From DATKPC01 sp035524275 (lineage in GTDB: Bacteria; Pseudomonadota; Gammaproteobacteria; Burkholderiales; Burkholderiaceae_F), in contig DATKPC010000086.1 of assembly GCA_035524275.1 (NCBI GenBank), positions 21,479 through 85,478 of the forward strand: a DNA stretch of 64,000 bases. The letters are read 5' to 3'. The translations under genes and the position numbers were made by a program. Positions 26,985 to 36,744 of the stretch are shown in pieces (the stretch's first letter is position 1; the number at the start of each line of letters is the position of its first letter). The notes beneath the pieces are model-generated. The model saw only the letters and a program-made list of their open reading frames with translations, was not told the DNA's origin and searched no databases.

Positions 26985-27452
26985 GTGCGCGTCACGATCG
27001 CTGCCGTCGGCACGCGGCTGCCGCCATGGGCGGAGGCGGCGATCGACGAACTGCTGCAGCGCTTCCCGGCCGACTACAGCGTCACGGTCCGCGCCGTGAA
27101 GGCGGTCGCGCGCGGGTCCGCGAGCATCGAGCGCCTGCGCGCGACGGAGGCGGAGCGCCTTCGTGCCGCGTTGCCGACGGGCGCGCCGATGGTCGTGCTT
27201 GACGAGCGCGGACGCGAATTCGCCACGACGGACTTCGCGGCGAACTGCGCGCGCTGGGCCGCCCCGGGCCGGCTGCTGGGATTCGTCATCGGCGGCGCCG
27301 ACGGCCTCGACGAGGATCTCGTCCGCGGCGCACGCGCCGTCGTCTCGCTGTCGCGCATGACGCTGCCGCACGCCCTGGCGCGCCTCATGCTGGTCGAGCA
27401 GCTCTACCGCGCCTGGTCGATCGGTGCCGGCCACCCGTACCACCGCGCCTGA
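26985..27452 (+). CDS. rlmH: 23S rRNA (pseudouridine1915-N3)-methyltransferase
   Basis: RlmH is a SPOUT-class enzyme that methylates pseudouridine 1915 in 23S rRNA helix 69. The protein of 155 residues has the standard length and the knot region LLGFVIGGADGLDEDLV followed by LSRMTLPHALARLMLVEQLYRAW and the terminal HPYHRA. It must begin on GTG at 26985-26987 (VRVTIAAVGT), since no ATG fits; an aaagg ribosome site is 8-12 bases upstream. Confidence 0.96.
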   Translation: MRVTIAAVGTRLPPWAEAAIDELLQRFPADYSVTVRAVKAVARGSASIERLRATEAERLRAALPTGAPMVVLDERGREFATTDFAANCARWAAPGRLLGFVIGGADGLDEDLVRGARAVVSLSRMTLPHALARLMLVEQLYRAWSIGAGHPYHRA

Positions 27453-27465
27453 CGGATCGCCGCCG

Positions 27466-28092
27466 ATGATCCACGCGCGCCAGGGCGCGGCCGACTTCTA
27501 CCTCGCATCGGCGAGCCCGCGCCGGCGCGAACTGCTGCTGCAGATCGGCGCGCGCTTCGACGTCCTCGACGTCGGCGCCGGCAGCGACGAGTCGCAGCAC
27601 CTCGGCGAACCCGCCGCAACCTATGTCGAGCGCGTCGCCGCGGAGAAGGCGCGCCGCGGGCTGGCGCTCGCGCGGGCCCGCGACCTGCCCGGGCTGCCGG
27701 TGCTCGCCGCCGACACCGTCGTGATCGTCGAGGGCGACGTGCTCGGCAAGCCGCGCGACGCCGACGAGGCGGCCGCGTTCCTCGCCCGCCTCTCCGGGCG
27801 GGCCCACGAGGTGAGGACGGCCGTCGTGCTGGCCCTGCACGCCGGCGGCGCGTTCGAGCGGTTCCTGGCGGAAACCTCCATCTCCGCGGTCCACTTCCGC
27901 GCGCTGTCGGCCGACGAGATCCGGCGCTACGCGGCCAGCGCGGAACCCTACGACAAGGCCGGAGGCTATGCGATCCAGGGACGCGCCGCCGCCTTCGCGG
28001 CGCGCATCGAAGGCAGCTACTCGGGCATCATGGGGTTGCCGCTCGAGACGGCCGCGCGGCTCCTGGCGGCCGCCGGGATCGGGTTGGACTGA
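27466..28092 (+). CDS. maf: Maf-type nucleoside triphosphate pyrophosphatase
   Basis: The 208-residue Maf/YhdE-family protein hydrolyses dTTP/UTP or modified nucleotides to monophosphates. It contains the motifs LASASPRRRELL, VLAADTVV, GKPRDADEA and the terminal EGSYSGIMGLPLE. Its position just before rng is that of YhdE (dTTP/UTP pyrophosphatase) in many proteobacteria. I chose the ATG at 27466 over an upstream ATG at 27424 that overlaps rlmH. Confidence 0.94.
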   Translation: MIHARQGAADFYLASASPRRRELLLQIGARFDVLDVGAGSDESQHLGEPAATYVERVAAEKARRGLALARARDLPGLPVLAADTVVIVEGDVLGKPRDADEAAAFLARLSGRAHEVRTAVVLALHAGGAFERFLAETSISAVHFRALSADEIRRYAASAEPYDKAGGYAIQGRAAAFAARIEGSYSGIMGLPLETAARLLAAAGIGLD

Positions 28093-28106
28093 ACAGCGGC
28101 GGGACC

Positions 28107-29564
28107 ATGGAAGACATCCTCATCAACATCACGCCGCAGGAGACGCGCGTCGCCGTGCTGCTCGCGGGCGTCGTGCAGGAACTGCACATCGAGCGCAGCG
28201 CCACGCGCGGGCTCGTCGGCAACATCTACCTCGCCCGCGTCGCGCGGGTCCTGCCGGGGATGCAGTCGGCGTTCATCGACATCGGGCTGGAACGCGCCGG
28301 ATTCCTGCACGTCGCCGACATCTGGGAGTCGCGGCAGCACGGCGCCGAGAAGCCGCCGCCGATCGAGCGCCTGCTGCACGAGGGCGACTCGGTGCTCGTC
28401 CAGGTCATCAAGGACCCGATCGGCACGAAGGGCGCACGACTATCGACGCAGGTCAGCCTCGCCGGCCGGATGCTCGTCCACCTGCCGCAGGATCCGCACA
28501 TCGGCGTGTCGCAACGGATCGAGGACGAGGCGGAACGCGCCCACCTGCGCGAGACGATCGCACGCCTGCTCGCGCCGGGCATGGGCGGCGGCTACATCGT
28601 GCGCACCAGCGCCGAGGACGCGACCGAGGACGACCTGCGCAGCGACGTCGAGTACCTGCACAAGCGCTGGGCCCAGATCCTGGCGGCGAGCCGCCAGGTG
28701 CCGGCGCCGGCGCTGCTGTACCAGGAACTGTCGCTCGGGCAGCGCGTGCTGCGCGACGTCGTGACCGACCAGACCGACGCGATCCAGGTCGACTCGCGCG
28801 AGAACTTCGTGATGCTGCAGGCGTTCGCGAACCAGTACGTGCCGCAGGTTGTCGCGCGGCTGCAGCACTACGGCGGCGAACGCCCATTGTTCGACCTCTA
28901 CCAGATCGACGAGGAGATCGAGCGCGCGCTGGCACGCCGCGTCGACCTGAAAAGCGGCGGCTACCTCATCATCGACCAGACCGAGGCGATGACGACGATC
29001 GACGTCAACACGGGCGGGTTCGTCGGCAACCGCAATTTCGACGACACGGTCTTCAAGACGAACCTGGAAGCGGCGCAGGCGATCGCGCGCCAGTTGCGGC
29101 TGCGCAACCTCGGCGGAATCATCGTCGTGGACTTCATCGACATGGCGTCGGCCGCGCATCGCGACGCCGTGCTGGGCGAGTTGCGCAAGGCGCTGGCCCG
29201 CGATCGCACGCGCGTGACGATCAGCGGCTTCACGCAGCTCGGCCTGGTCGAGGTGACGCGCAAGCGCACGCGCGAATCGCTCGCCCACATCCTGTGCGAA
29301 CCGTGCGCCGTCTGCGGCGGCCGCGGGACGATCAAGACCGCGCGCACCGTCTGCTACGCGATCCTGCGCGAAATCCTGCGCGAGGCGCGCCAGTTCGGCA
29401 ACGCGAAGGAGTTCCGGCTGCTCGCCTCGCAGTCGGTGATCGACATGTTCCTGGAAGAGGAGTCGCAGGCGCTCGCGATGCTGTCGGACTTCATCGGCAA
29501 GCCGGTCTCGATGCAGGTCGAATCCGTCTACACGCAGGAGCAGTACGACATCGTCCTCACCTGA
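28107..29564 (+). CDS. rng: Ribonuclease G
   Basis: The 485-residue endoribonuclease matures the 5' end of 16S rRNA and degrades some mRNAs. An S1 domain (about 35-120) is followed by the RNase E/G catalytic region with TTIDVNTGGFVG and IIVVDFIDM carrying the metal-binding Asp residues, and by the zinc-link CEPCAVCGGRG. Length and motif order match RNase G, without the long C-terminal scaffold of RNase E. It begins 14 bases after maf. Confidence 0.97.
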   Translation: MEDILINITPQETRVAVLLAGVVQELHIERSATRGLVGNIYLARVARVLPGMQSAFIDIGLERAGFLHVADIWESRQHGAEKPPPIERLLHEGDSVLVQVIKDPIGTKGARLSTQVSLAGRMLVHLPQDPHIGVSQRIEDEAERAHLRETIARLLAPGMGGGYIVRTSAEDATEDDLRSDVEYLHKRWAQILAASRQVPAPALLYQELSLGQRVLRDVVTDQTDAIQVDSRENFVMLQAFANQYVPQVVARLQHYGGERPLFDLYQIDEEIERALARRVDLKSGGYLIIDQTEAMTTIDVNTGGFVGNRNFDDTVFKTNLEAAQAIARQLRLRNLGGIIVVDFIDMASAAHRDAVLGELRKALARDRTRVTISGFTQLGLVEVTRKRTRESLAHILCEPCAVCGGRGTIKTARTVCYAILREILREARQFGNAKEFRLLASQSVIDMFLEEESQALAMLSDFIGKPVSMQVESVYTQEQYDIVLT

Positions 29565-29582
29565 GGGAACACGGGAAACGGA

Positions 29583-30575
29583 ATGCTCGAGGCCGCGCGC
29601 ATCGTGGTGCGCCTGCCGAACCACCTCGGCGACGCCTGCATGGCGCTGCCGGCCCTGCGCCTGCTGCAACGCGCCGGCCGCCGGCCGGTGCTCGCCGGCA
29701 AGCCGTGGGCCGGCGAGCTGTTCGCCGGCTGCGGCTGGGAGGTGCTGCCGCTGCCGGCGCAGCGGCTGCCTCGCCTCGCGCTGCTGCGACAACGCGGCGG
29801 CGGCGGCGACGGCCTGCTGCTCACGAACTCGTTCTCCACGGCGCTCGAATTCCGTCTCGCGGGCCTGCGCAGCACCGGCTATGCGACCGACGGCCGGCGC
29901 GTGCTGCTGCGCCACGCGTTGGACGTTCCCGCCGGTCCGCCGCCGCACATGGTCGTCTACTACGCGCGCCTCGCCGCCGCCGCGATTCGCGGCGGCGCGC
30001 CGGCGGACTTGCCGGACCTGATGCCGGCAATCCCCGCGGCGCTGGACCTCCCGCTGGCCGACGCGCCTCGCGAGCGCGCGCGCCACACCCTGCGCGCCGC
30101 GGGCGTCGACGGGGCATTCTGCGTCCTGTGCCCGGTCGCCGTCGGCCTGCACCGCGGCCGCGTCAAGGCCTGGGCCGGCTTCACGGCGCTGTGCGAGACG
30201 CTGGCGCGGCGCGGTCACCGCGTCGTCGGCTGTCCGGGCCCGGGCGAGCACGATGCGGTCGCACGCCTGCTGCCGGGCGCAACGATCCTGCCGACCACCG
30301 ATGTCGCGACCTTCGCCGCCCTTCTCGCGGCAAGCCGCCTCGTCGTCGCCAACGACAGCGGACCGGGGCACCTCGCCGCGGCCGTCGGCGTCCCGCTCGT
30401 CAGCATCTTCGGCGTGACGCAGCCCGACGTCACGCAACCCTGGGGACCGAACGTGACCCGCGTCGGGGACAGCGATGGCTGGCCGGACGCGCGCGTCGTC
30501 GAACGCGCCGTGCTCTATGCGCTGGAGTCGGACCGCGGCCAGGCGTCGCCGAACGCGACCGTCAGCAGCGCGTAG
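29583..30575 (+). CDS. Glycosyltransferase family 9 (heptosyltransferase-like)
   Basis: The 330-residue protein opens with IVVRLPNHLGDACMALPALRLLQ, the N-terminal pattern of LPS heptosyltransferases, and has the C-terminal sugar-nucleotide motif ANDSGPGHLAAAVGVPLVSIFG. It probably adds a heptose or related sugar to the LPS inner core on the cytoplasmic face. It lies 18 bases after rng, linking the housekeeping series to the LPS locus. Its 3' end overlaps the convergent O-antigen ligase gene by 61 bases. Confidence 0.87.
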   Translation: MLEAARIVVRLPNHLGDACMALPALRLLQRAGRRPVLAGKPWAGELFAGCGWEVLPLPAQRLPRLALLRQRGGGGDGLLLTNSFSTALEFRLAGLRSTGYATDGRRVLLRHALDVPAGPPPHMVVYYARLAAAAIRGGAPADLPDLMPAIPAALDLPLADAPRERARHTLRAAGVDGAFCVLCPVAVGLHRGRVKAWAGFTALCETLARRGHRVVGCPGPGEHDAVARLLPGATILPTTDVATFAALLAASRLVVANDSGPGHLAAAVGVPLVSIFGVTQPDVTQPWGPNVTRVGDSDGWPDARVVERAVLYALESDRGQASPNATVSSA

Positions 30576-31780
30576 ATGTGGCTCTCCAGCGTGTCGAGCA
30601 GGAACGAGTTGACGAGGCCGCCGATCGCGATGAGCAGCATCAGGCCGTAGGTCAGGTAGCGCGGCGCCTCCGGCTTGCGACTCGCGTAGCGCCATTGGCT
30701 GGCCCAGAGCCAGAACAGCAGCGCCAAGCCCGGCAGCCCCTGCTGGCTCCAGATCATCAGGTAGTCGTTGTGCGGATTGTGGGTGACCAGCGAATTCGGC
30801 GGATCGAGCCGCGGTCCGAGGCGGGCATATTCGTAGATGAAGCTTCCGGTGCCGCCCCCCAACCAGGGATGCGAGAGGATCAGCGTCCTCGTGTTGCGGA
30901 TGAACGACAGGCGCTGACCCTCGACGGTCAGCGGGTCGCCCCGCTCCTCGAAGCCGCGTATGTCGCTCGCGCTCTGGTCCATCCGCTGCCGGAAGCGCGG
31001 CGCCGTCTCGTAGACGCCGACGGCCAGCACCACGGCGGCGATCGCGCCGAACGCGAGGCCGCGCATGCTGAAGAGGTGCACGGCCGCGAGCGGCAGCAGC
31101 GCGAGGAAAGCCACCTGGCCGGTCCGCCCGTCGTTGATGAAGTAGAGATTGAACAGCGCCGCGATGCCGTAGACGACCCAGATCGCCCGCTGCCGCGGCC
31201 GCACGCGCCACAGCCATAGCATCGTGTAGGCGACGAGCGCCAGCATCAGGCTGAATCCGGCGTGCCCGCAGAAGCCGGAATAGCGCCCGCCGTGGTCGTA
31301 GAGCGGCAGCACGCCGAGCCGTCGCAGGTAGGAAACCGCCAGCGCCAGCGCGAATCCACCGAGGAACGCGACGATCGCCCGCCAGCGCCAGGCCGGCTCC
31401 TCGACGATGCTCAATGCCACCGCGAGCAGCAGCAGCCCGCGGTAATGCCACCAGGCATCGACCGAGGCGCGCCAGGGCGCCGGCGACCACAGCATCGCGA
31501 CGGCGATCCAGGCGAACAGCGCCAGCGCGGCGCGCGCGACCGGATGCGTGCGAATCCGCCGCCAGCGCATCGCGAAGTTGCCGGCCTGCAGCCCCGACAG
31601 CAGCCACGCGACGGCAAAAAGGCCGGTGCAGATCGACAGCGTCGCGATCGGCAGCGGCAGCGCCGCGCAGGACGCGACGGCGAGCCAGCGCGCCGCGTTC
31701 TCGAGGGCGTTTCGCCGCGCGCCGCCGGCGGGCGTGTCGCCGTCGCCGGCCGCGGCTCGCAGCGGCGCCTCAACGCCCAT
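30515..31780 (-). CDS. O-antigen ligase family protein (Wzy/WaaL type)
   Basis: The 421-residue polytopic membrane protein has about eleven hydrophobic segments and the O-antigen ligase signature region: the large periplasmic loop ends with a LSHPWLGGGTGSFIYEYA segment and a THNPHNDYLMIWSQQGLPGLAL segment whose His is characteristic. It should transfer polysaccharide from undecaprenyl diphosphate onto lipid A core, or act as a polymerase. The start overlaps the msbA stop by 11 bases, so the two are coupled. Confidence 0.87.
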   Translation of the reverse strand: MGVEAPLRAAAGDGDTPAGGARRNALENAARWLAVASCAALPLPIATLSICTGLFAVAWLLSGLQAGNFAMRWRRIRTHPVARAALALFAWIAVAMLWSPAPWRASVDAWWHYRGLLLLAVALSIVEEPAWRWRAIVAFLGGFALALAVSYLRRLGVLPLYDHGGRYSGFCGHAGFSLMLALVAYTMLWLWRVRPRQRAIWVVYGIAALFNLYFINDGRTGQVAFLALLPLAAVHLFSMRGLAFGAIAAVVLAVGVYETAPRFRQRMDQSASDIRGFEERGDPLTVEGQRLSFIRNTRTLILSHPWLGGGTGSFIYEYARLGPRLDPPNSLVTHNPHNDYLMIWSQQGLPGLALLFWLWASQWRYASRKPEAPRYLTYGLMLLIAIGGLVNSFLLDTLESHIYALLTVAFGDAWPRSDSSA

Positions 31781-33695
31781 GGACGCGCTCCGCTTCGATC
31801 ACCGACGCGCCCGCGATCGCGTCGCCCGGCGTGCCGTCGGCGAACTTGCCGTCGCCTGATTCGCTGTCTCCCGGCTCGCCGTCGCCCGACCGGAACTGCA
31901 GGCTGTGGAGGTGGGCGTACTGGCCGCCGCGCGCCAGCAACTCGTCATGCCGGCCCTGCTCGACGATGCGGCCGCGATCGACGACCAGGATGCGGCTCGC
32001 GCCCTCGATCGTCGAGAGCCGGTGCGCGATGACGAACGTCGTGCGCCCGCGCATCAGCACCGCCAGCGCCGCCTGGACGTGGCGCTCGGACTCGGTGTCG
32101 AGCGCCGACGTGGCTTCGTCCAGGATCAGGATTGGCGCGTCCTTGAGCAGGGCCCGCGCGATGGCAAGGCGCTGCCGCTGGCCGCCGGAAAGCTTGACGC
32201 CGTTCTCGCCGACGATCGTGCGCAGGCCATCGGGCATCTGCTCGATGAACTCCCACGCGTGCGCGGCGCGCGCGGCGGCGATGACGTCCGCCTCGCTGCG
32301 GTCGGCCGCCAGGCCGTACGCGATGTTCGCCGCGACGCTGTCGTTGAAGAGCACGACGTCCTGGCTCACCAGCGCGATGTTCTCGCGCAGGCTCGCGAGC
32401 GCCAGCTGCTGGATGTCGACGCCGTCGATGAGGATCCGGCCTGCGGACGGGGCGTAGAAGCGCGGCAGCAGCGAGACGAACGTCGTCTTTCCGCTGCCGG
32501 ACGCGCCGACGAGCGCGACGATCTCCCCCGGATGCACCGCGACGTCGACGTCGTCGAGCGACGTGCGCGCCGCACCGGGATAGCGGAACGTCACGTGCTC
32601 GAAGCGCACCTCGCCGCGCGCGCGTCCAAGCCGGCGCTGGCCGCGGTCGTCCTCGCCGGGTTCGTCGAGCAGCGCGAAGACGCTGCCCGCCGCGGTCAGG
32701 CCGCGCTGGATCGCGTTGTTGACTTCGGTCAGCCGCTTGACCGGCGCCACCAGCATCCCGAGCGCCACCAGGAAGGCGACGAAGCCGCCGACGGTCGACG
32801 CCTCGCCGGCGGTCGCGTGCGACAGCGCGAGATACATGATCACGGCCACCGCGATCATCACCGCGATCTGCGTGATGGGCACCGTGGCCGAGGCCGGAAC
32901 GGCCTCCCGCATCTGCGCGCGCCGGAAGCGGTCGCGGACCTCGCCGAAGCGGCGCGCCTCGTAGAGCTGTCCGCCGAAGATCTTCACGACCTTGTGGGCT
33001 CCGGTCGCCTCCTCGAGGATATGCGTGATCATGCCCATCGAGCGGTACCCGCTGCGGTTCGCGGCCCGCAGGCGGCGGTTGAACAGGCGCACGACGCCGA
33101 CGACGACCGGGCCGACGCACAGCACGATCAGCGTCAGGCGCCAGTCCAGGTAGACGAGGTAGCCGAGGAGGCCGATCACCGTCAGCGAATCGCGCACGAC
33201 CGCGATCAGCGCCGAGGACGACGCCTCGGTGACGTTGTTGACGTCGAAGACGACCTTCGAGATCAACGCGCCGCTCGACTGGTTGTCGTAGAACCGCGCC
33301 GGCAGCGACAGCAGTTTCGCGAACATCGCGCCGCGGAGGTCGCTCACGACATGGCTCGTGATCCAGGCCATCACGTAGCCGGTCATGTAGATCAGCACCG
33401 ACCGCAGGACCGAAATGACGACGAGTCCGACCGGAATCGCCCAGACGAGCCGCGGGTCGGCGAGCCGCGCGCCGGCCGCCTGAAGTTCCAGGAGCCACTT
33501 GAGCAGCGCAGGAAATGCCGGCTCCGTGGCCGCGGTCAGCGCCATGCCCGCGATCGCGACCGGGAAGGCGCGACGATACGGCCGCACGTAGCGCAACAGG
33601 CGGGACAAAACCGGCCACGAGGCGCTTGTTGCGGGCGCGGACAGCGCCGGAAGGTGCTCGAGCAGGTCGGGGTTCGGGGGAGGCGTGGACGCCAT
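31770..33695 (-). CDS. msbA: Lipid A export ABC transporter, ATP-binding/permease protein
   Basis: MsbA flips core-lipid A across the inner membrane. The 641-residue half-transporter has a six-helix membrane domain (about 40-340) and an ATPase with Walker A GASGSGKTTF, signature LSGGQRQRLAIARAL and Walker B LILDEATSALD. The start at 33693-33695 (MASTPPPNPD) is preferred; an ATG at 33746 adds 17 basic residues. The C-terminal 35 residues beyond the ATPase are a Gly/Asp/Glu/Ser-rich tail with repeated GDGE, GDSE, GDGK steps, unusual for MsbA. It is followed by the coupled ligase gene. Confidence 0.93.
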   Translation of the reverse strand: MASTPPPNPDLLEHLPALSAPATSASWPVLSRLLRYVRPYRRAFPVAIAGMALTAATEPAFPALLKWLLELQAAGARLADPRLVWAIPVGLVVISVLRSVLIYMTGYVMAWITSHVVSDLRGAMFAKLLSLPARFYDNQSSGALISKVVFDVNNVTEASSSALIAVVRDSLTVIGLLGYLVYLDWRLTLIVLCVGPVVVGVVRLFNRRLRAANRSGYRSMGMITHILEEATGAHKVVKIFGGQLYEARRFGEVRDRFRRAQMREAVPASATVPITQIAVMIAVAVIMYLALSHATAGEASTVGGFVAFLVALGMLVAPVKRLTEVNNAIQRGLTAAGSVFALLDEPGEDDRGQRRLGRARGEVRFEHVTFRYPGAARTSLDDVDVAVHPGEIVALVGASGSGKTTFVSLLPRFYAPSAGRILIDGVDIQQLALASLRENIALVSQDVVLFNDSVAANIAYGLAADRSEADVIAAARAAHAWEFIEQMPDGLRTIVGENGVKLSGGQRQRLAIARALLKDAPILILDEATSALDTESERHVQAALAVLMRGRTTFVIAHRLSTIEGASRILVVDRGRIVEQGRHDELLARGGQYAHLHSLQFRSGDGEPGDSESGDGKFADGTPGDAIAGASVIEAERVHGR

Positions 33696-33801
33696 GTATC
33701 GGCGGCGGGAGCGTCGCTCGGCCGGGGGGGTTCGTACCCGGCGCACGATAGCAGAGCGGGCACGCCGCCCCGCAACGCCCGCCGGCCGCGGGACGGCGCG
33801 C

Positions 33802-35028
33802 TCAGCGCGCCAGTTGCCGGTACAGCTCGTCCTGCCGTTGCGCGACGCGATCCCAGTCGCGCTGCCGCGCCAGCGCGAGCCCGGCTGCAGCCAGGCGCGC
33901 GCGCAAGGCGGGATCGACCAGCAGCCGCCCTACCGCCGCGTCGATGGCATCCGGATCGCCCGGTCGCGGCAACACGAGCGCATCGACGCCGTCGACCAGG
34001 TCGGCGACGATTCCGCAATGGTCCGCGCCGGAGACGACGACGGGCAGCCCGTGGGCCATGGCTTCGAGGACGACCATCCCGAACGTATCCTCGTAGGTCG
34101 GATGCACCAGGATGTCGGCCGCCCGATAGGCGGCATCCGGATCCGCGAGCGTCCCGGCGAAGACGACGCGCCCGGCCGCGCCGAGCGCCTCCGCGCGCCG
34201 CGTCCATGCGGCGACGTCCGCGTCGCCGCCGCCGACGACGAGCAGCTCGACGCCCGGCCGCATCCGGGCCATCGCCGAAAACAGCGCGGCCAGCCCTTTC
34301 TTCTCGAAATCGTTGGCGACGAAAAGCAGCGTCGTTCCGTCCTCGGCGAGCGGCCAGCGCGACCGCGCCTGCCGGCGCTCGTGGCGACGCTGCGCCGGGT
34401 CGCCCGACGGCCGCAGGCGCGCGGCGTCCACGCCCGGGGCGAGCATTTCGACGCGTCCGCGCAGCCGCGGGAAGTTGTCCTCCAGCTCGGCGCGCAACGG
34501 CTGCGACACGGCGATCACGAGCCGATCCGCCGCCGGCCGCAGGCGCGCGGACTCCAGCGCCAGATAGAACCACAGGCGCGGCCCGGTGACGACATTGAGC
34601 CAACGATGCAGCCTCTGCAATCGGGCGCGCCCGGCGAACAGGCCCACCCAGACGGTGCGGACGTGCACCGTCTGGACCTGGCCGTGCCAGGTGTTCTCGT
34701 GCGCATGCACCAGGTCGAACCCGCGCCGCGTCGACCACCAGGTCCAGACGCCGAACCACAGCTGGTTGATCCAGCGCGGCCGCAGGCCATCGAAGGGCAC
34801 GCGGTGAAGAACCACGGACGCCGGCAGATCGGTCGACACGCCGGCGCCAAAGCGCTGCGCGAAAACATGGAACTCGTGGCGCGTCGCCAAGTGCGCCACG
34901 AGCGCGGTCGCATAGCGCTCGGCACCGCCGCCGCTCGCATCGAAGCGGCGGATCAGCACGGCGATGCGCAGCCGACGGTGTGCCGGGCCCGCGGCGTGCG
35001 AAGGCGCGTTGTCGCGCGGCGCCGTCAT
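33802..35028 (-). CDS. Glycosyltransferase family 4 (WaaG-like)
   Basis: The 408-residue GT-B enzyme has the N-terminal donor/acceptor start IAVLIRRFDASGGGAERYA and the GT4 donor-binding segment HPTYEDTFGMVVLEAMAHGLPVV with the E-x7-E pattern. It resembles LPS core glucosyltransferase WaaG. Its ATG (35026-35028) overlaps the TGA of the upstream deacetylase gene as ATGA, so the pair is translationally coupled. A gap of 106 bases separates it from msbA downstream. Confidence 0.9.
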   Translation of the reverse strand: MTAPRDNAPSHAAGPAHRRLRIAVLIRRFDASGGGAERYATALVAHLATRHEFHVFAQRFGAGVSTDLPASVVLHRVPFDGLRPRWINQLWFGVWTWWSTRRGFDLVHAHENTWHGQVQTVHVRTVWVGLFAGRARLQRLHRWLNVVTGPRLWFYLALESARLRPAADRLVIAVSQPLRAELEDNFPRLRGRVEMLAPGVDAARLRPSGDPAQRRHERRQARSRWPLAEDGTTLLFVANDFEKKGLAALFSAMARMRPGVELLVVGGGDADVAAWTRRAEALGAAGRVVFAGTLADPDAAYRAADILVHPTYEDTFGMVVLEAMAHGLPVVVSGADHCGIVADLVDGVDALVLPRPGDPDAIDAAVGRLLVDPALRARLAAAGLALARQRDWDRVAQRQDELYRQLAR

Positions 35029-35756
35029 CCGCGCCGGTCCTCGTAGCCGGTCGCCACCTTGAGCAGGAAGTGCCCGAGGTGGGTCGACTGCGCGACGAGG
35101 ACGCGCGGCAGCTCGAGACGATCCGAGGCGCGCGTCGCGCGCCCGCGTCGAACCGTCGTGGCCGACGCGAAGCCGGCCTCGGCCACGATGGCGCGATGCC
35201 GCGCCTCGAAGCGGCCGTACGGATAGCAGAAGTGGCGCACCGGCACCGCGAAGAGTGCTTCGAGCGCGTCGCGCGAGCCGGCGATCTCGTCGCGTGCCGC
35301 CTCGTCGTCGAGCGTCGTCAGGTCCAGGTGGCGGCGCCCGTGCGCTCCGATTTCCATGCCGGCGTCGACCCAGCGGCGCCAGTGGTCCGCATTCATGAGC
35401 GGCTTGCGGGCGATCCCCTTGCCGTCGTCCCAGCGATTGAAGTCGCCGATCAGCGACGACACCGCATAGCAGGTCGCGCTGAATCCATGGCGCTGCAGGA
35501 TCGGAACGGCATGCTCGAGATTGTTGAGGTAGCCGTCGTCGAACGTGATGCCGACGATGCGTTCGCCGTCGGGGGCATCGAGCTGCGCGACGACGTCGCG
35601 CATGGCGACGCCGCGCCACCCGAGCACGGCCAGCATCCGCATCTGGCGAGCGAACGAACCCGGCGAGACGACCATGCCTCGCGCCGGCGTGCCGCGCGGC
35701 GGTGCGGCATCGACCTGGTGATACATCAGGATCGGGATCGGGATCGTCGTGCGCAT
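35025..35756 (-). CDS. Polysaccharide deacetylase (carbohydrate esterase 4)
   Basis: The 243-residue protein has the NodB fold motifs ILMYHQV, ITFDDGY (metal-binding Asp pair) and IGAHGRRHLDL, and RHFCYPYGRF toward the C-terminus. No signal peptide is present, which fits a cytoplasmic or membrane-bound deacetylase acting on a lipid-linked core sugar, as for NaxD-type enzymes in LPS loci. The start is at 35754-35756; the MRTTIPIPIL N-terminus is encoded by an atcggg-rich stretch. It is the first gene of a leftward pair and is divergent from the GT2 gene. Confidence 0.9.
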   Translation of the reverse strand: MRTTIPIPILMYHQVDAAPPRGTPARGMVVSPGSFARQMRMLAVLGWRGVAMRDVVAQLDAPDGERIVGITFDDGYLNNLEHAVPILQRHGFSATCYAVSSLIGDFNRWDDGKGIARKPLMNADHWRRWVDAGMEIGAHGRRHLDLTTLDDEAARDEIAGSRDALEALFAVPVRHFCYPYGRFEARHRAIVAEAGFASATTVRRGRATRASDRLELPRVLVAQSTHLGHFLLKVATGYEDRRG

Positions 35757-35891
35757 CGGTTCCGGCCCGGCGGCCGGGGCTGCCGCGGCACGCGATAATA
35801 CGCGGCCTCGCCGCCCGTCACCGCCGGTCGCAACCTTTCGCAGCCTTTGGCGATGGCGCCGGCGCCATGACCACCACAGACGACCCGGAAC

Positions 35892-36740
35892 ATGCCGATC
35901 GACGACAGCCAGCCACCGCAGCGCACGCCGCCGGCACGCCCATCCGACGCAGGTCCGAGAATCTCGGCCTACGTGATCACGTACAACGAAGCCGACAAGA
36001 TCGAGGCCGCGGTGCGCAGCCTCGCCTGGGCCGACGAGATCGTCGTTGCCGACTCCCACAGCACCGACGCCACGGCCGCGATCGCCCGCGGCCTCGGCGC
36101 GCGGGTGATCCAGGTGCCGTTCGACGGATTCGGGAGACTGCGCAACCAGGTGCTGGCGCAACTCGACGGTGACTGGATCTTCAGCCTCGACGCGGACGAA
36201 CGTTGCACCGCCGCAGCGGCCGAGGAGATCCGCCGCACGATCCGCGATTCCCCGGCGCACGACGCCTATCTCGTTCCGCGGCGCAACTACGTCTTCGGTC
36301 GCTGGATCCGTCATTCCGGCTACTACCCGGACTATCGCCAGCCGCAGTTGTTCCGGCGCGGCCGGCTGCGCTACACCGAGGACGCCGTCCACGAGACGTA
36401 TGTCCTCGAAGGCTCGCTCGGACGCCTGCAGGAGGCGATCGCGCAGGTGCCGTTCCGCGACCTCGCGCAGGTCCTGCACAAGATGCAGCGCTATTCGACG
36501 CTCGGGGTCGAGCGCCTGGAGCAGCAACGCGTCGCGCCGGCGATGGCGGGCGCGCTGCTGCACGGGATGGCGGCATTTCTTCGTCACTACGTCGTGAAGC
36601 TCGGCTTCCTCGACGGCTGGGCCGGTTTCGTCATCGCATTCGCCAATTTCGAAGGCACGTTCTACCGCTACGCGAAGCACTACGAGAAGCAGCAGGGCCT
36701 CGTGCGCGAGCCGGAACTCCCCCGCAGTTTCCGCGAGTGA
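35892..36740 (+). CDS. Glycosyltransferase family 2 (WaaE/KdtX-like LPS core enzyme)
   Basis: The 282-residue GT-A enzyme has ISAYVITYNEADKIEAAV, ADSHSTDAT and the metal-binding DADERC motif. The C-terminal half (HKMQRYSTLG, then GFVIAFANFEGTFYRYAKHYE) matches the family that adds glucose to the LPS inner core. The first 22 residues are a Pro-rich extension. A second glycosyltransferase begins five bases after its stop codon. Confidence 0.9.
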   Translation: MPIDDSQPPQRTPPARPSDAGPRISAYVITYNEADKIEAAVRSLAWADEIVVADSHSTDATAAIARGLGARVIQVPFDGFGRLRNQVLAQLDGDWIFSLDADERCTAAAAEEIRRTIRDSPAHDAYLVPRRNYVFGRWIRHSGYYPDYRQPQLFRRGRLRYTEDAVHETYVLEGSLGRLQEAIAQVPFRDLAQVLHKMQRYSTLGVERLEQQRVAPAMAGALLHGMAAFLRHYVVKLGFLDGWAGFVIAFANFEGTFYRYAKHYEKQQGLVREPELPRSFRE

Positions 36741-36744
36741 CGGC

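Noticed and set aside
28440..31607. 1055-codon open frame on the minus strand across rng, the GT9 gene and the ligase gene
   Set aside because: It crosses three genes with recognised products and has antisense composition.
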